Both the position numbers and the translations under genes were made by a program. This document shows positions 35,718 through 47,435 of a stretch of 64,000 bases of DNA, piece by piece; position 1 is the first letter of the stretch; each line of letters starts with the position of its first letter. The DNA is taken from NCBI GenBank assembly GCA_001910725.1, contig MJGA01000005.1, positions 372,001-436,000 on the forward strand, read 5' to 3'. The notes beneath the pieces are model-generated. The model made no database searches. It was not told the origin of the DNA and worked only from the letters and a program-made list of their open reading frames with translations. Source of the stretch: Phanerodontia chrysosporium. Its lineage: Eukaryota > Basidiomycota > Agaricomycetes > Polyporales > Phanerochaetaceae.

Positions 35718-37705
35718 CTACAGTCCTCCATCAAGGACCCCACGCACGTCTTCTACCTGCCCGAGATCAGCGAGGAAGGGGACTAGGTCAGTGAGCTCCG
35801 TGTCGTGTGGGTCGTTGAACCAAGACGACACCGGAACAGCATTGTTGGGATGGAAAATGTACGACGCTGGCGAGTTATCTATGATGATGGTATCCGATAT
35901 CGGTCGTCCGAGCTGCGATAAGTCCTATCAAAGCCCACACGGTCAGCAAAGGCCATGCCAGCTGCACGACAGCGAGACGCACCTTGACGTAATTGCCCCT
36001 GTGATTGTAGCAGCTTTCTCGGAAGAGACGATGCGCGACGACACGGTGCACGTCCAGCTTATCGAGGACTGGATCAGCGTACTGTTGAATGGAAGTCAGC
36101 GACGGTCAGATCGCTCGAACGTGTGCTCGCTGACCTTGCTCAAACTCGCGGTGAACACGACGACTTCATAGATCTCGCCCATCTTCTTCAGGAAGTTATC
36201 TACACCTGGACGCTTGATGACATAGACATTGTGCCAGTGATACTCAATCTCCACCGGTACGACGTAGTCGGCTTGTTGTATCGACTGTAGATCGGAGATA
36301 AGGCTGTAGAACGCGCGGGGAGAAGAAGCTTACGCTTACCTTAAAGCTACTGTGCACCAGTGTCTCGTCTAAATCAAGCACAAGGCACTTCCTCCCCGCA
36401 TGCTTAGGCGATAGTGGTGGGAGAAGCGGGCGGGGGACCCCATCCTAGCGAAACGAACATAGTTAGCGCCGGGCGACGTCACCCGGCATGTGAGCAAGAT
36501 ATACGCACTGGTCCTATAGGAATACCAGCGCCGCCATTCATGATCAGTCGCTCTTCCTCGTCTTCAACCTCGTCTATTGGGTTCGCCTCCTCGCCTTCCT
36601 CGTCCTCCTCGGTGAAGCTTGTCGAGCCATCAGACTCGCGATCAGAATCTCTCTGCCGCTGCTCCTGCGCGACGTCCTCCCCGGTCGAACCTATGGGCTG
36701 CACGGACCCCGACAGCACGCCTCCGCCTTCTTCCTTGGGTAGCAGTGACTTGGTCGGTGTCGGCGGCACGACGACCGTGGGGTCGTCTGATGGAGGGGGT
36801 ACGTCAACCGGTTGCAATGGGGGTGGCACTGGCGTACCGCGGGTTTCCTCCTGTTCAGTCTGCTTTGGTGAAGATGTAGATGCAGATGCAGGTGAGCCAG
36901 CGGCCTCTGAGGTGGACGGCTCTTGAGGGAGCTCCTCCGCCTCCTTGGCCGTTTGCTTCTCCTTGAGCTCGGTCGTTGCGGGGGCGGCAGGCTCGGGCTG
37001 ACGAGGCTTCTCTACGTCAACATCGATCACATGCGCCTTGTTGGACGGGCTGATACAAGGGACGAAGACATGGAAGAGCCGAGAGAAGAGGGAACCCTTG
37101 GTCTTGTTGCCTTTAGCCTTGGCCTTCTTCGGCGACGCCTTGGACTTCTTGGGTTCTTCGGCAGCAGTCGAAGCAGTATGCGCCAGTTCTGACACAGACT
37201 TGGTCTCTTTCTGTCGCGTAGACTGACTACGAGCGTAGGTGTGCGTACTTGTGTTCAACGACGCACGGTCTTTCTCGGCGTCTTTGGGCTTGAGTGCTTC
37301 ATCCGCCTTTCCTCCTCGGCTCGACGCCGAGGCCGAGCTAGATGCATTCACAGCTACGCTGTCAGCTCCAGCGGCGGCCTGCGCTGGCTGGGCCGACGTG
37401 GACGGTGCAGACCCCGCATGGGCGATGGCGGCTGGCTGATCACCCGACGCGTTCACAGAGCCGTTCGGGACCTCATCGCGGACGTCCTGGGGGCTGGCTG
37501 CATCTTGCGTCGTCAGTGTGTTGTCATTTTGAGAGCCTTGAGCCCCTGCGGGCTGCGTAACCGTCACCGCCGCCTCTGGTTCCGTTCCCTTCGAATCCTG
37601 TGCGCAGTTGGTTCGCTTCGTGAAAACTGTGGGCATGTGAGAGGGAGAGAGAGGAGTGCTTGCCTGCTCCTTCGAACTCGCTGGTGCAGAGTCTGTGGAC
37701 GCCAT
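35718..37705 (-). CDS. FCP1/SCP-type DxDxT phosphatase, Psr1-like
   Basis: Exons 37705-36509, 36444-36340, 36284-36135, 36081-35983 and 35924-35718; introns of 64, 55, 53 and 58 bp. The first 400 residues are disordered, rich in A/S/P/E, with a lysine patch ([14 protein letters not shown]) and an amphipathic segment [16 protein letters not shown] that could contact membrane. The catalytic domain has [17 protein letters not shown] (DLDET = DxDxT nucleophile motif), [55 protein letters not shown] and [20 protein letters not shown]. Relatives are Psr1/Psr2 (plasma membrane, sodium and heat stress) and Nem1 (ER). The lack of a clear transmembrane helix and the end of the domain favour Psr1. The start is the first ATG in a long open frame; the frame stays open upstream. 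Confidence 0.9.
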
Positions 37706-38812
37706 GAGTATGGCACTTGCAGAGAGTGGAAGGGTATAAAGTGCAAGCTCGTTCGCCTCTGCCAACTCGACGTCGCCCAAGCGTGCCCCGCCTGTTTGCA
37801 CGTGTTGTCGTGCGAACTTCGCACACCAATTCGGGAAATCACGCTGGTCACCGCCGGTAACACTCATCGCCGTGACATGGTCTGATTGACGCCACATACG
37901 GGATCCTCAGCTCTCCAGAGGGCGGGCGAGTCAGCCTGAGCTGCATAATCGATGCGGCGCACCGCGCATCTGAGACGTCAAGATTCTAAAGTGTGCTCGT
38001 GACGGGAGGAGATAGAGATTTTGAGTTGATCGGGCAGTCTGAGACATGGGAACGCGGAGCAAAGCATGAGCGAAATGCAGCGTTTACGGTAGCAGAGTGC
38101 CTGTGGTGATTGTACCGCTTTAGAGACCCGCAAAACTTTGACTTTCCCACAGACAGAGGAAAGAATGCCACCACGGCGATATTTGTAGTGTGCAGACGCC
38201 GTCTGAGACATTAATGCTACAGAACTCGGGCTTTGAGACCGAAAGGTCGCAGGCCGGTGTCGAATAGTTCCTTACGGAAGGCGCGTTCCCACAAATTGGT
38301 CTACTTGTGTCTTTCGTATAGAAAGGCTGGTACGGCACCGCCTGTAAGCTAGGCGAATGATTGAGAGGTGATTAGAAGATTTCCAGCCCGAAGAACGGAA
38401 CAACATACGATCCCATCGGCCCCGCCATAGCATGTATGTCAGCCTCGGCAAGAGACCTCGCATTTGGTAAGCAGCGTCTGCAGATCTTGACTGCTTGAAT
38501 GGGTACTATTTCTGTACACGTTTGGGGAAGATGGGTGCGGTGGTGGAACCTGAGAGCGGACTTAGCACGCGCATAACTCTCAAGGCCATCCTGCTTGGGC
38601 GCGGTACGGTTCACTGCGCGTTGGTCAGCTTCGAGCGTCGTCCAGCGGTCCGATAGACGGTGACCGCAGTGCATAGTGGTCATACTTACGAGCGTAGCGC
38701 CGCGCGTTGTGGCGTACGGCACCCAGCGGCGGTGAAATACGCGACCGAGTTGCTGTCGAACAGTGGAGCCTGTCCTGCCTCCAGATAACGATGCGGGATC
38801 TGTGATCCCGCG
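37706..38812. other. Intergenic region left of the transposon
   Basis: About 1.1 kb without a recognisable gene. The phosphatase promoter lies at its left end. The last three bases before the element (38813-38815, CCT) are one copy of the target-site duplication. Confidence 0.55.
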
Positions 38813-38815
38813 CCT

Positions 38816-38850
38816 CACTACAAGGTTAGGAACCCCGGAATTTCGCGCGA
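38816..38850 (+). repeat. Left terminal inverted repeat of the CACTA element
   Basis: Starts CACTACAAGGT and contains GGAATTTCGCGCG. It pairs imperfectly with 44254-44288. Confidence 0.82.
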
Positions 38851-38994
38851 CCATTTGGCGATTTTTGCAGATTCACCGGGAGACCAGGCTACAAATGGCG
38901 AAAACACGGGAACAGTGTATTTTTACGGATTCGTCCATAACTAGTAGTATGGCTAAAACGAGTTCATTTCTGGGCGAAATCACGCAGCCGCGTT

Positions 38995-41900
38995 TCACGG
39001 GTCAACGTCGTCTGCGTAAAGTCCCTGGCCAGGTACTAAGCTACGGTCAATAATAGCCCATACAGCACGACCAGTCCGTGGGACCCTCACGCGCCCTACA
39101 AGGTATTGCACGCACGAGAGATCGTGCACCTGCCAAGTTCCCATAGCCTCGTAGAGCTTGGCTCCAAGTGGTCCGTCGATGTCCGCCTTACAAGAGTGTA
39201 TGTCGGCGAGCAAGAGAACGGTCGGCTCAGAGAGGTCGAGGTCGGGCGACGCCGGGAGATGCAGCGCAATGAGGTGCTTGAGCTCACCATAGAAGGTGGC
39301 ACGTTCGAGGTCCTCGCGCGCACGGGGTCGCCGGGCATTGCGGTCGACAAAAGCATCATACTAGCACACTAATGTCAGTACATGAGCGCGAGTGAGTCTT
39401 AATATTTCACTTACGCGGACCCACGTAGCGTCACGGCGGTCTTCAGTGACGGGTACCAAGCCGGCTGCACTGATTGTGTCACCGTCGTCGGTTTGCTGCA
39501 GCTTGCCAAACAACTCGACATTTGCGGCCAGAACGTATCGGCGCGCGCGTGCAAGACTGCATGAATATCGAGTATTGAGGTGTACGGCCACGCGCCGTAG
39601 TAGCTGGGAATCTATCGGCGTGCCGCGCGGAAGCCGGGGTGGCAGTAACACAACATCAGGATCTGCACGAGGCGATCAGTCCTGAGGCCGTATTTCGGGT
39701 ACATCATGTAGGCACGTACATGATAAAGGGAGTGTGTACTGCCCTGGCAATAGGTGGCCTTGAGGCCGGCGCAAAGAGAGTAAGTCGGTGATCTGGTAGC
39801 GCAGCCCAAGCTGGGTGAGCCGCGCTGACTTTGTGACGTATATGTCGATACTGCTGTACGGGAAGCGTCGGTTCTTGATATGCCGTTGTAGGAGGCCGCA
39901 GTAGCGCTCCATTGGGAACGCCCAATACGCCCATACCGTCCCCATGAGCTCGATGCTGTCTGCGACGTGAAGCAGCGCGTGCAGCGTCAGCAGACATGTC
40001 GAGAGTCGCTCGTTATTGTACTGATAGTAGTATCTGTTGGATTGGTTAGCTGGTGAGGTGGCGAACGTAATAAATACAACTTACTTCTCGAATTTCTCGA
40101 CCCAACCACTGAATCCGCGGCGTAGCTCACTGATTGCAGACGCGCTCGCCTCGAACTCGAGGCAGATGTTGAGCAGCCGGACGAGATCGAGGAAATGATC
40201 ATAGTATTTTCGATTACTGAACTTTCCATGTAGAAGGGCAGGGGCGAGTTGAAGCGTCCATACCGACCACATGTCCGCCGTATACTGGTTGCGTTGGGCT
40301 GGGTCTGAGATGTCGCCAAGACGTGGTCCGAACGCAGACGGGATAGTCTCCCAGACTCTGCGGTCGCTCGGCCGATGTCTTTCCAGGCGTTCGGCTCCAG
40401 CTGGTATGATTCACGTCCTTCATCGAGGCCCTTGAAATCACCTATCCATAGAGATACAAGGTTAGGCATTACATTCTCCCAGATCTCATGCATGAAATCG
40501 TAAGGGGAGCATATAGGGAAGGAAAGCGAGCTCAGGCAGCTCAACACTGGTATACCTTTGATTCCATACTCTTTCGCCAGCTCCTCTGCAGCGGTATTTG
40601 TCCGTGCTTGTTCTACTTCCCGTGCTTGCATAAGGAACTCGTCGTGTGAACGAAGGGGCAGATCAAGGGGGTCATAGCGCGGAAGTGCTGGCGGTGAGCC
40701 AGGCGGCCGGTCAGTGACACTCGGGTGCTGTGAACGATCTAGCGGGACATAGTGCACCTTGTTGGTACTCTCGGGTATCCTAATGCCGCGAATCTTGCAC
40801 ATGCGACAGGGACAGCGGCCGTTATGTCCTTTCATGCGGAGGACCATGGACAATGCAGGTATGTCGCCAGCTGTAACAATGAGGTATGCGTGAAGGGCAA
40901 AGAGAACGTCGTCGAGGGCATGGTAAGTGGGTACGCCATGCGCCAACTGGAGCATCTCTTCGGCAAGAATCCACAGAAATGAGTCCATGTCGTGCGGCTT
41001 ATGGGGTCCAGGGATAACACCAAGGCATAGAATGTTTTCTTTCTTGAAGCGCTGCTCGGGAGGAAGGTTGTAATTATAGATGATGAGGGGCCAGCAGGTC
41101 GGGGAGCGTCGTTTGAAAGGAGCGAAACCATCTGTGGATAGGCCAAGAGCCAGATCGCGTGGGTCAGAGAAGTGTCGGTGAGACTGAGCCTTATCGTTGA
41201 TGATGACGGGAGAATCGCAGAGGGCGCGGTAGTGATGCGCGTCAAAGACGTCTTTGACCTTACTGGGACAGTAGCACTTTCCTCCCAACCCTCGTCCTGA
41301 TAATCTCCTCAGTCGTTCACACTCTGCTCCAGGTGTACAGTGCTTCGGTGGCGACTGCTCAAACTGCTGCCGGTACTCGAGTTCCTTTGCCATGCCTGGG
41401 TTTCGGTACATCGCAGCAAGGCGCGGAATCAGAGGTATGTAGGTGAATGTCTTGCGTGCGCGGCCAAGGCTATTGAAACGGGATGTTCCGCAGTGCAAGC
41501 ACTGTTGTAAGTCGGCATATGGGCCAACGTAGCACATGCATGACTTAGGACAGCAATCGTACAGCCGTGGATCGAGGGTGGATAGGAAGGCGGCACGCGC
41601 ATCGACAAAGTCGGCGGAGTCATCGGGGATGGAGTCGTATGCCATTGGCAGCGCCGCGAATGCATCATCAGAAATTCCTGTACGAACACGGTACGCATAC
41701 GAGCGAAGGATCTGCAGGTCTTGAGGGCTCAATTCATGTGCTATCGGGTGGGGCATGAGCATCAAGCAAGGTGCGGTCACAACAGCATACGCACCAATGT
41801 CTGCTAACTCTCGCTCAAACGTTTCCCCCAGCTTCTCGTAGATCGCCAAGCCATCCTGATCCCGGGTATCCATTTCCTCAGCAATCGGTTCGTCATCCTC

Positions 41901-42434
41901 TACGCCAGGTGCACGCTGATTGACTTCGTCTTCAGCATCCGAGTCTTCAAGTTCTTCAATGGCAGTTGGCTGGCGTGAGCGCAATGACCACATAGTGTGC
42001 AAAGCCTCGGTTGCAAGCTAACAATGTTACAGTTAGCATACGCATGACCATAGGTGAATGCGGCGCACCTCCACCCTTGTTCGGCTCTGAGTGCTGTCTC
42101 CTGCACGAACTCCAGCCCCTGCTAGCTCACCGCCATCCAAATCGGCACCTTCATCAACATTTTCCCCAGGTGGAGACCTAGCCGGTGAGCCAGCTGATGG
42201 GCTGCCCTCGAAAGAATGGAATATTGACTGAGAATCCTTGTCTACAGGGCCGTCGAGTTCTCGGCTGGTGCCAGCGAGAGCACCGACACGTGCGCGGTAC
42301 GTCAAAGCTGTCGTCTTCAACAATGGCTGACTTGGTTCTAATTCACCTTTTGTGTGCCGTAGGCGCGTCATGCGGGTGACCAATCGGTTGCAGCATGGGC
42401 AAAGGACGAGAGAGTTCTGAGTGGACGTCGACAT
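38995..42434 (-). CDS. Tnp2-family transposase of the CACTA element
   Basis: Exon 1 is 42434-42075 and begins with a paired-cysteine motif (LVLCPCCNRLVTRMTRLRHT). A 57-bp intron leads to a long exon from 42017. Family marks are PKSCMCYVGPYADLQQCLHC, KTFTYIPLIPRLAAMYRNPG, LALGLSTDGFAPFKRR, NILCLGVIPGPHKPHDMDSF, MKGHNGRCPCRMCKIRG, SPYDFMHEIWENVMPNLVSL and, after an intron at 40084-40034, ELMGTVWAYWAFPMERYCG. The last exon encodes LLADIHSCKADIDGPLGAKL and stops at 38995. Tnp2 proteins carry out excision and integration of CACTA elements with a DDE-type fold. One-base repairs are needed at the CCC of 40350-40352 and near 39663; otherwise the gene looks complete, so it could be active. Confidence 0.88.
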
Positions 42435-42825
42435 CAAGGCCAGCTAGTGTAGAGAAGAGTGCCGTGTCGACGTAGAGAACAAGTCCAACTTTGTCGTCGG
42501 TAAGCCATTGCCGGTCGGAAGTCACCAGCCTGCTCACTGCGACACCGCCGCTCGCCATGTTTCAGCCTCCATGACGTATCCCTTGCCACCCTTGCCCTCA
42601 GCTGACGCGGCCTTCCGCATCCCGACGCGACGCGAAATTCACTGCGTCAACAGATCACAACACCGCGATGTTGAATGCAAATCAACAAGCGTGTCACGAG
42701 AGGGACTTCTCAAGAGTATAAGTACGCTGCACTATATAAGTATGTTCCCCTCTCGCACTTCCCTCCCCTCATCGCACCCTCCGTGCGATATTCCCCAGCT
42801 ACTTTCCCATTCCTTCTTTCTCACA
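42435..42825. promoter_or_regulatory. Central divergent promoter region of the transposon
   Basis: About 390 bp between the start codons of the transposase (42434, minus) and the second gene (42826, plus). A TATATAA-like block (42733-42739) lies about 90 bp upstream of the second gene's ATG on the plus strand. The region also contains a minus-strand open frame, here taken as leader. Confidence 0.5.
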
Positions 42826-43816
42826 ATGCGCCGTCGCCCTACAGCCAACCCCCCACCGAGCCTAGCCGGTCGCAACCAGGCTGCAAACTCCAATGCCGCC
42901 ACCACCGCCCCCGCCATCACCCCATCACCGATGACAGCAGGAACCGTAGCAGATGGCACCAGTGCCAGTACTGCTGCATCTTCTCCAGCAACGACACCTC
43001 GCACCAACATGCCGCCGCGTCCCCGACACCTGCTGTCAACTCACAAGTCTCGGCGCCCGTCAATGTCAGCTCTCCTCAAGCTTCCGCCGCCATCAACATG
43101 ACCGCTATCATGGAGCAGATGCGTCGGATGCAGGGTGAGTCACTTGGATACTTGCTCATTGGATTTATTAACCTTGTCTGCAGAACAACTCGACCGGTAC
43201 CAAGGCGCCGGCATGCCAGAGCATGCTGACAACGCCCGATCCCCCTCAGCTGAAGCAGGCCCCTCCGAATCTCATGAGGGCGCCACCTCTCGTGCTGCGC
43301 TTGATGAGAACGTTCCTGATGGCAGCGTCCCCAAGCCCAAGGGCTGCGCCGGCGGCGGCAAGAAGGGCTTCCACTTGCAAGATGAGATGGGGCTTGCAGG
43401 CTCCGCAGACGGTGACAGGCTGTATAACATGATCTTGGTAAGTTTCTGGTCAGATGTGTCACGCTAATGTCCTACTAATCCTTCTGTTGTGCAGTCCACC
43501 GTACGCGAGCTTGCTCACGCCGCTCGCCTTGACCTCTCACGTCAGTACCGAGAGGTCCAGGCCGAGGATCTTTCACGCATCTTCTCGATGGTATGTACAT
43601 GTCGTGCGCCCTCTTCTCTCAATTACCAAAGCTGACAATGTTATTGGACAGGCAAGGAAGATCCACCCGTACCTTGCGCGTTTCAAGAACGACTGGGCGA
43701 CGGCGGAGATCCTCAAGCAATACATGAGCAGCGCCCGGCGCTACGGCAAGCGCAAGGGCTACTTTTCGTGCCGCGCTGAGGCGAGTGGATCCCGCCGCCG
43801 TCTCGATGACCTCTAA
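42826..43816 (+). CDS. Second gene of the CACTA element, function unknown
   Basis: Exons 42826-43134, 43184-43437, 43495-43590 and 43652-43816; introns 49, 57 and 61 bp. The N-terminus is low complexity (P/A/S/T). A glycine/lysine-rich stretch comes next, then a compact conserved-looking domain: GFHLQDEMGLAGSADGDRLY, TVRELAHAARLDLSRQYREV, MARKIHPYLARFKNDWATAE, ILKQYMSSARRYGKRKGYF. The end is basic. I do not recognise a catalytic motif. It reads opposite to the transposase from the shared central region. Plant CACTA elements also encode an accessory DNA-binding protein (TnpA type), and this may play that role, but no homology is claimed. A one-base repair near 43009-43017 joins the N-terminal frame to the rest. 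An alternative is a captured host gene. Confidence 0.75.
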
Positions 43817-44288
43817 GTACCGTAGGAGGCTCAGAGCGTCCCTGCTGTAGTACACTAAACTGCCTACTATTCCTATCATACTGTTGCCCGTCTATTTCTA
43901 GCGTACTGTATCCTGTTCTTTTAGCTTGTATCTCCTGAAAGTCTCTCGAAAGGCCTGTATAAATAGCTGTAGCAAATGCCGAAATTGTATCATGGGATCA
44001 TTGACTGCTTATCTTACCCGGAGTGCCTGTGTGCGCATTCAGCAAGCTAACGGTATCATTTCACCATGTCTACGTTCCACCATGCTGCCTGGCTAATACA
44101 ACAAAGGTCTCGACCTGGTGAATGCAGACCTGCCGAAACGTAACATTTACGAGGGGATCTTTGCTGACTCCCTTCTACCTGGAAACCAGGCTACAGACAC
44201 CGGCATACGGCGCTCTTTCCCATGTTGACAGGTGGTATATCGCGCGGCAGAGCGCGGGTGAAATTTACGGTGTCTGGACCTTGCAGTG
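43817..44288. other. Right subterminal region of the transposon
   Basis: Non-coding. It holds the second gene's 3' UTR, one copy of the 11-bp direct repeat at 44185-44195 and the right inverted repeat. Confidence 0.6.
44254..44288 (-). repeat. Right terminal inverted repeat of the CACTA element
   Basis: Read on the minus strand it starts CACTGCAAGGT and contains AAATTTCACCCGCG, matching the left end with a few mismatches. Confidence 0.82.
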
Positions 44289-44754
44289 CCTGTAAGTCAA
44301 ATTCTGCTTTGAGCTTTAGAAATTTAGTCGCTGGTATCGTCAAAGACGATTGCAAGGCGACAGGTCGCGCGCGCGTCTTGGCGGCTGCAACGGCGCATCG
44401 CTACGCGGACTTGCACGGGGTTGACCAAGCCGTGCGTAAGATGGATCTGACGTGCCGCCAAGCGGGCGGGACACGCCAGCCTCTGGCTTGAGGTGGGCCA
44501 TATGGAGGACGCCGTACGCAGCCTTCCACGAATATTTCGGAGCCCATAGCATACCTAGAGATTTGTCAGCACCATCCCAGGCACGCCCGAAAAACAGAGT
44601 GCCTAGGTAATCCCGGACGACAGACTAAGGCGCAAGGCGCGTGTCCATATATACTGCGCCCCGGGCGGAGATGGGTGATGCACATGTTTCCCACCGACAG
44701 CGACCTTGCTCGAACCTCTGCTGGCCTGCCCCGACGTGTTGAGCGTTGGAAGGC
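44289..44754. promoter_or_regulatory. Upstream region of the bZIP gene, target site of the transposon
   Basis: The element inserted 466 bp upstream of the predicted bZIP start codon. No gene is seen here, so it is probably the bZIP promoter, whose distal part is now separated by 5.5 kb. Confidence 0.45.
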
Positions 44755-46010
44755 ATGAACATTCGGCAGCTGATCCATCTGCCCGAGATTGTGATCAAGA
44801 AAGAAGACCCGCACGCGATGGACGAGCTGGACAAGGGATTCTGGCGGAGAGGTGAGCACACGAGTGTCTTCTGCGAGTCCTTTGTTGCGCCCGTCGGCGA
44901 CGGCGGCGGCGGCGGCGGCGCTGCGGCGGCGAAAGTGCCAGAGAGGGCCGCCGAGGACCGGGGTCCGGGTAATGCCGTGCCTGCAGTGCCGGCGGAGGGC
45001 CGGGCGGGCGCTTGTCTTCCAACTCCGCCCTCTTAGTAAGACTCTGTTGGGTTTTGTTCGATTCACGCTCTTTTCCATGCTCGCAGCATCTTCATACCAT
45101 CAACAGCAGCCAGCGTCACAGCAGAATGCGCCCCAGACCGTCGCACCGTCCTCGACGGTGAACCCCTCCGACACCTCGCTCTCACACCCCTCGCCCCACC
45201 AGCCCGGTGGCCCCTTCCAGACTGTCCTCCGCCTCCACGATGAGCCTCCGTCCGGCACACAGGCCGCCTCCAAGCCCTCGCGTAAGCGGAAGACACCACC
45301 GACTGCCCAGGAGGCCCAGCCACCACCACCGCCACCACCACCAGGCATGCACCCACCGCCCCCAGGCGTGATGCCTCCGCCGCCGCATTCGCTGATGCAT
45401 CCCCCGCACCTGGGTCCACCGCCCGGCATGCCCTACACGTACATACCTCATGGCGACTATACTCCCGGGGGCATGACGCACCCTCCGCCTCCGCCACCAC
45501 CTGCGGGTGTACCCTCTCCAGAGCAGCAGTCGCCGCAGTCGGGATCGAGTGGCCGGCCGTTGAGCACAAGTAAGCGGGCGGAACAGAATAGGAAGGCTCA
45601 GCGTGCGTTCAGGGAAAGGAGAGACCAGTAAGCACCGCACGTCATTGCATGCGCATGTCCGAGTTTAATGACCGCATTGCAGACACGTGAAGGCACTCGA
45701 GTCGCGGTCGCAGCTCCTCGACGCTGCACTCGCTTCGGCAGACGAGGCAAACCGCCGCTGGGAGGACTGTCGTCAATTAGTAGATCAGTTGCGCATTGAG
45801 AACGCCCAGCTACGTGCTGCCCTCGCCCAAGCGCAGATGATGAACCCCGGCGCTGTGCCGCCACCCCCTCCTCCCCTCCTCCCCGACCAGCAACCTCCGC
45901 CTTCACGACCCAACGACTCTACCGCGCCACAACCTCCACAACCTCAGCCTGCCGTCAACGGAGACAGGGAGGGGGGCGTGGAAGATTCGGGTGCTTCGAA
46001 CCCGTCATAA
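44755..46010 (+). CDS. bZIP transcription factor of the Yap/Pap1 (AP-1-like) type
   Basis: Exons 44755-44851, 45087-45627 and 45683-46010. The first exon (MNIRQLIHLPEIVIKKEDPH, with an E/K-rich acidic end) joins in phase (G|CA) to a second that starts ASSYHQQQ. Its 235-bp intron is long for this region and contains GGC repeats; an alternative start is the ATG at 45077. The middle is very proline-rich. The DNA-binding basic region is KRAEQNRKAQRAFRERR (N-x-x-A-Q-x-A-F-R, with Q-N as in Yap/Pap1), followed by a leucine-zipper-like coil (LVDQLRIENAQLRAALAQAQ). The C-terminus is proline-rich. Only one cysteine is seen, so the redox-sensing cysteine clusters of Yap1 are missing. It probably acts in the nucleus. 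Confidence 0.85.
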
Positions 46011-46449
46011 CGGCTATCCCCTATGTTATCGATGTTCATTCGCTGACGACGCATCGAGTTTTATCATTAGTCGGGGAGCCTGGGATGTTTATACTGTAAT
46101 TTGCGTATTTGATATCTTCTTCCAGCCAGCCAATATTGTAGTTTTACCACGCCCACATTATGATCATGAATTTGGATTGCAGACTGTTACTACCCTATCG
46201 CCTGGAGCTGAAAAGTGGTGCTTAATATTCATTCATTCTGCTTGAGCAACATGAGTCGATGCAGGCCGTGTTTTGCGGTCTGGAACCGAACTGTGCAGAG
46301 GAACGCGTGGAGGGCGGTGGGGATCAACGAGTGCTTGGGGTTGCCCACGGACGCTCTTTCTCCGTCCGCGTCAAGCTCTCGCTTGTTGGTCATCCCACCA
46401 TCCACTCTCGCACCTACCGGAGCTCGTTTTCTGCCGCATCATCGCTGGG
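46011..46449. other. Intergenic region
   Basis: It lies between the bZIP stop and the PHS1 start on the same strand. AT-rich 3' UTR-like sequence at 46020-46240, then the PHS1 promoter. No gene seen. Confidence 0.5.
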
Positions 46450-47435
46450 ATGGCCAAAATTGAGGAGTGGAAAGAGACACCCAAGCCCGCGTCGGCACGC
46501 GGGCCCAGAGGTGCGTGCGCATGCCACGCCAGCACACGCGTCGCACTGACCGCGCCCCGCCTGCGCACCCGCCCCCCGCTGCAGGCCCCTCGCCGCTGCT
46601 GAAGGCGTACCTCGTCGCGTTCAACCTCGTGAGCGCCGCCGGCTGGCTGTACGTGCTCGTCGGCGCCGCGGCGCACCTCGCGGACAGCAGCGCGCCGACG
46701 GCGGCCTCCGCGCGGTTCGCGTCGCTCTTTGCGCACGCGCACGCGCTCGAGAAGTACGTCCCCGCGGCCTCGTCCCGCTCGTGCGCCGCGCGGCCACAAC
46801 GCATGCCGCCGTCGGGCAGCGCACCGCCGTTGTACAGACGCTTGCGCTTCTTGAGGTCGTGCACTCCCTCCTCCGCTGGGTGCGCTCCCCGCTCGCGACG
46901 GTGGCGATGCAGGTCTCGAGCCGGCTGTTTGTCGTGTGGGGCATCAACCACTTCTTCCCGAACGTGCGTACCAGTCATCTCCCGGTGCTTTGCGGTCGCT
47001 GACCTTGGCGTGCAGACGCACACCCACCCCGCGTACGCGAGCATGGTCCTCTCCTGGTCTTTCACCGAGGTTATCCGTTATGTCTTCTACGCGTGCACAC
47101 TCGTCGGCAAGGAACCGTTCCCGCTGCTCTGGCTGCGCTACACGACGTTCTACTTGCTCTACCCCACCGGCGCGTCCTCTGAGGCGGCGTTGATCTACAG
47201 CACCCTCCCGCCAATCGACAAGCTCGCGTCCTGGAGCCTCGCAGACTACTTCCGCGGCGCGATGTTCTGCATCTGGTGGCCCTGTGAGTGCTTGTATGCC
47301 CATGTTTCGCTGTATCGTGCTCATCGTGCGGCGTCAGCTCTGTATGTGTTGTACACTCACATGATCAAGCAGCGCCGGCGTGTGCTGGGCGTGGGTCCCG
47401 GACGCACGCTAGGTGCGAAACCAAAATCGCTCTGA
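46450..47435 (+). CDS. PHS1: Very-long-chain 3-hydroxyacyl-CoA dehydratase (PHS1/HACD)
   Basis: Exons 46450-46510, 46585-46963, 47016-47283 and 47338-47435; introns 74, 52 and 54 bp. It is a multi-pass ER membrane protein, third step of very-long-chain fatty acid elongation. Helices include LLKAYLVAFNLVSAAGWLYV. The conserved core reads TAVVQTLALLEVVHSLLRWV, QVSSRLFVVWGINHFFPN, SWSFTEVIRYVFYACTLVG, with the active-site Tyr and Glu of the family in EVIRYVFY and LLWLRYTTFYLLYPTGASSE. The C-terminal KPKSL resembles a dilysine ER-retrieval signal. A one-base repair near 46775 is needed to pass from the first helix frame into VRRATTHAAVGQR. The start is the first ATG, with a plausible short N-terminus. 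Confidence 0.92.

Larger units (their letters stand above)
38816..44288. mobile_element. Complete CACTA (EnSpm-type) DNA transposon
   Basis: The left end begins CACTACAAGG at 38816. The right end finishes CCTTGCAGTG at 44288, whose reverse complement is CACTGCAAGG, so the terminal ten bases differ at one position. The match extends imperfectly inward through a shared AATTTC block. Both ends are flanked by CCT (38813-38815 and 44289-44291), a 3-bp target-site duplication as expected for CACTA elements. Inside are a Tnp2-type transposase (minus) and a second spliced gene (plus), read away from each other from a common region near 42435-42825. The length is 5473 bp. An 11-bp direct repeat ACCAGGCTACA occurs in both subterminal regions (38883-38893, 44185-44195). 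Confidence 0.9.

Noticed and set aside
38816..44288. Kyakuja-Dileera-Zisupton element
   Set aside because: The transposase has Tnp2 hallmarks and the ends read CACTA with a 3-bp duplication, so CACTA fits better.
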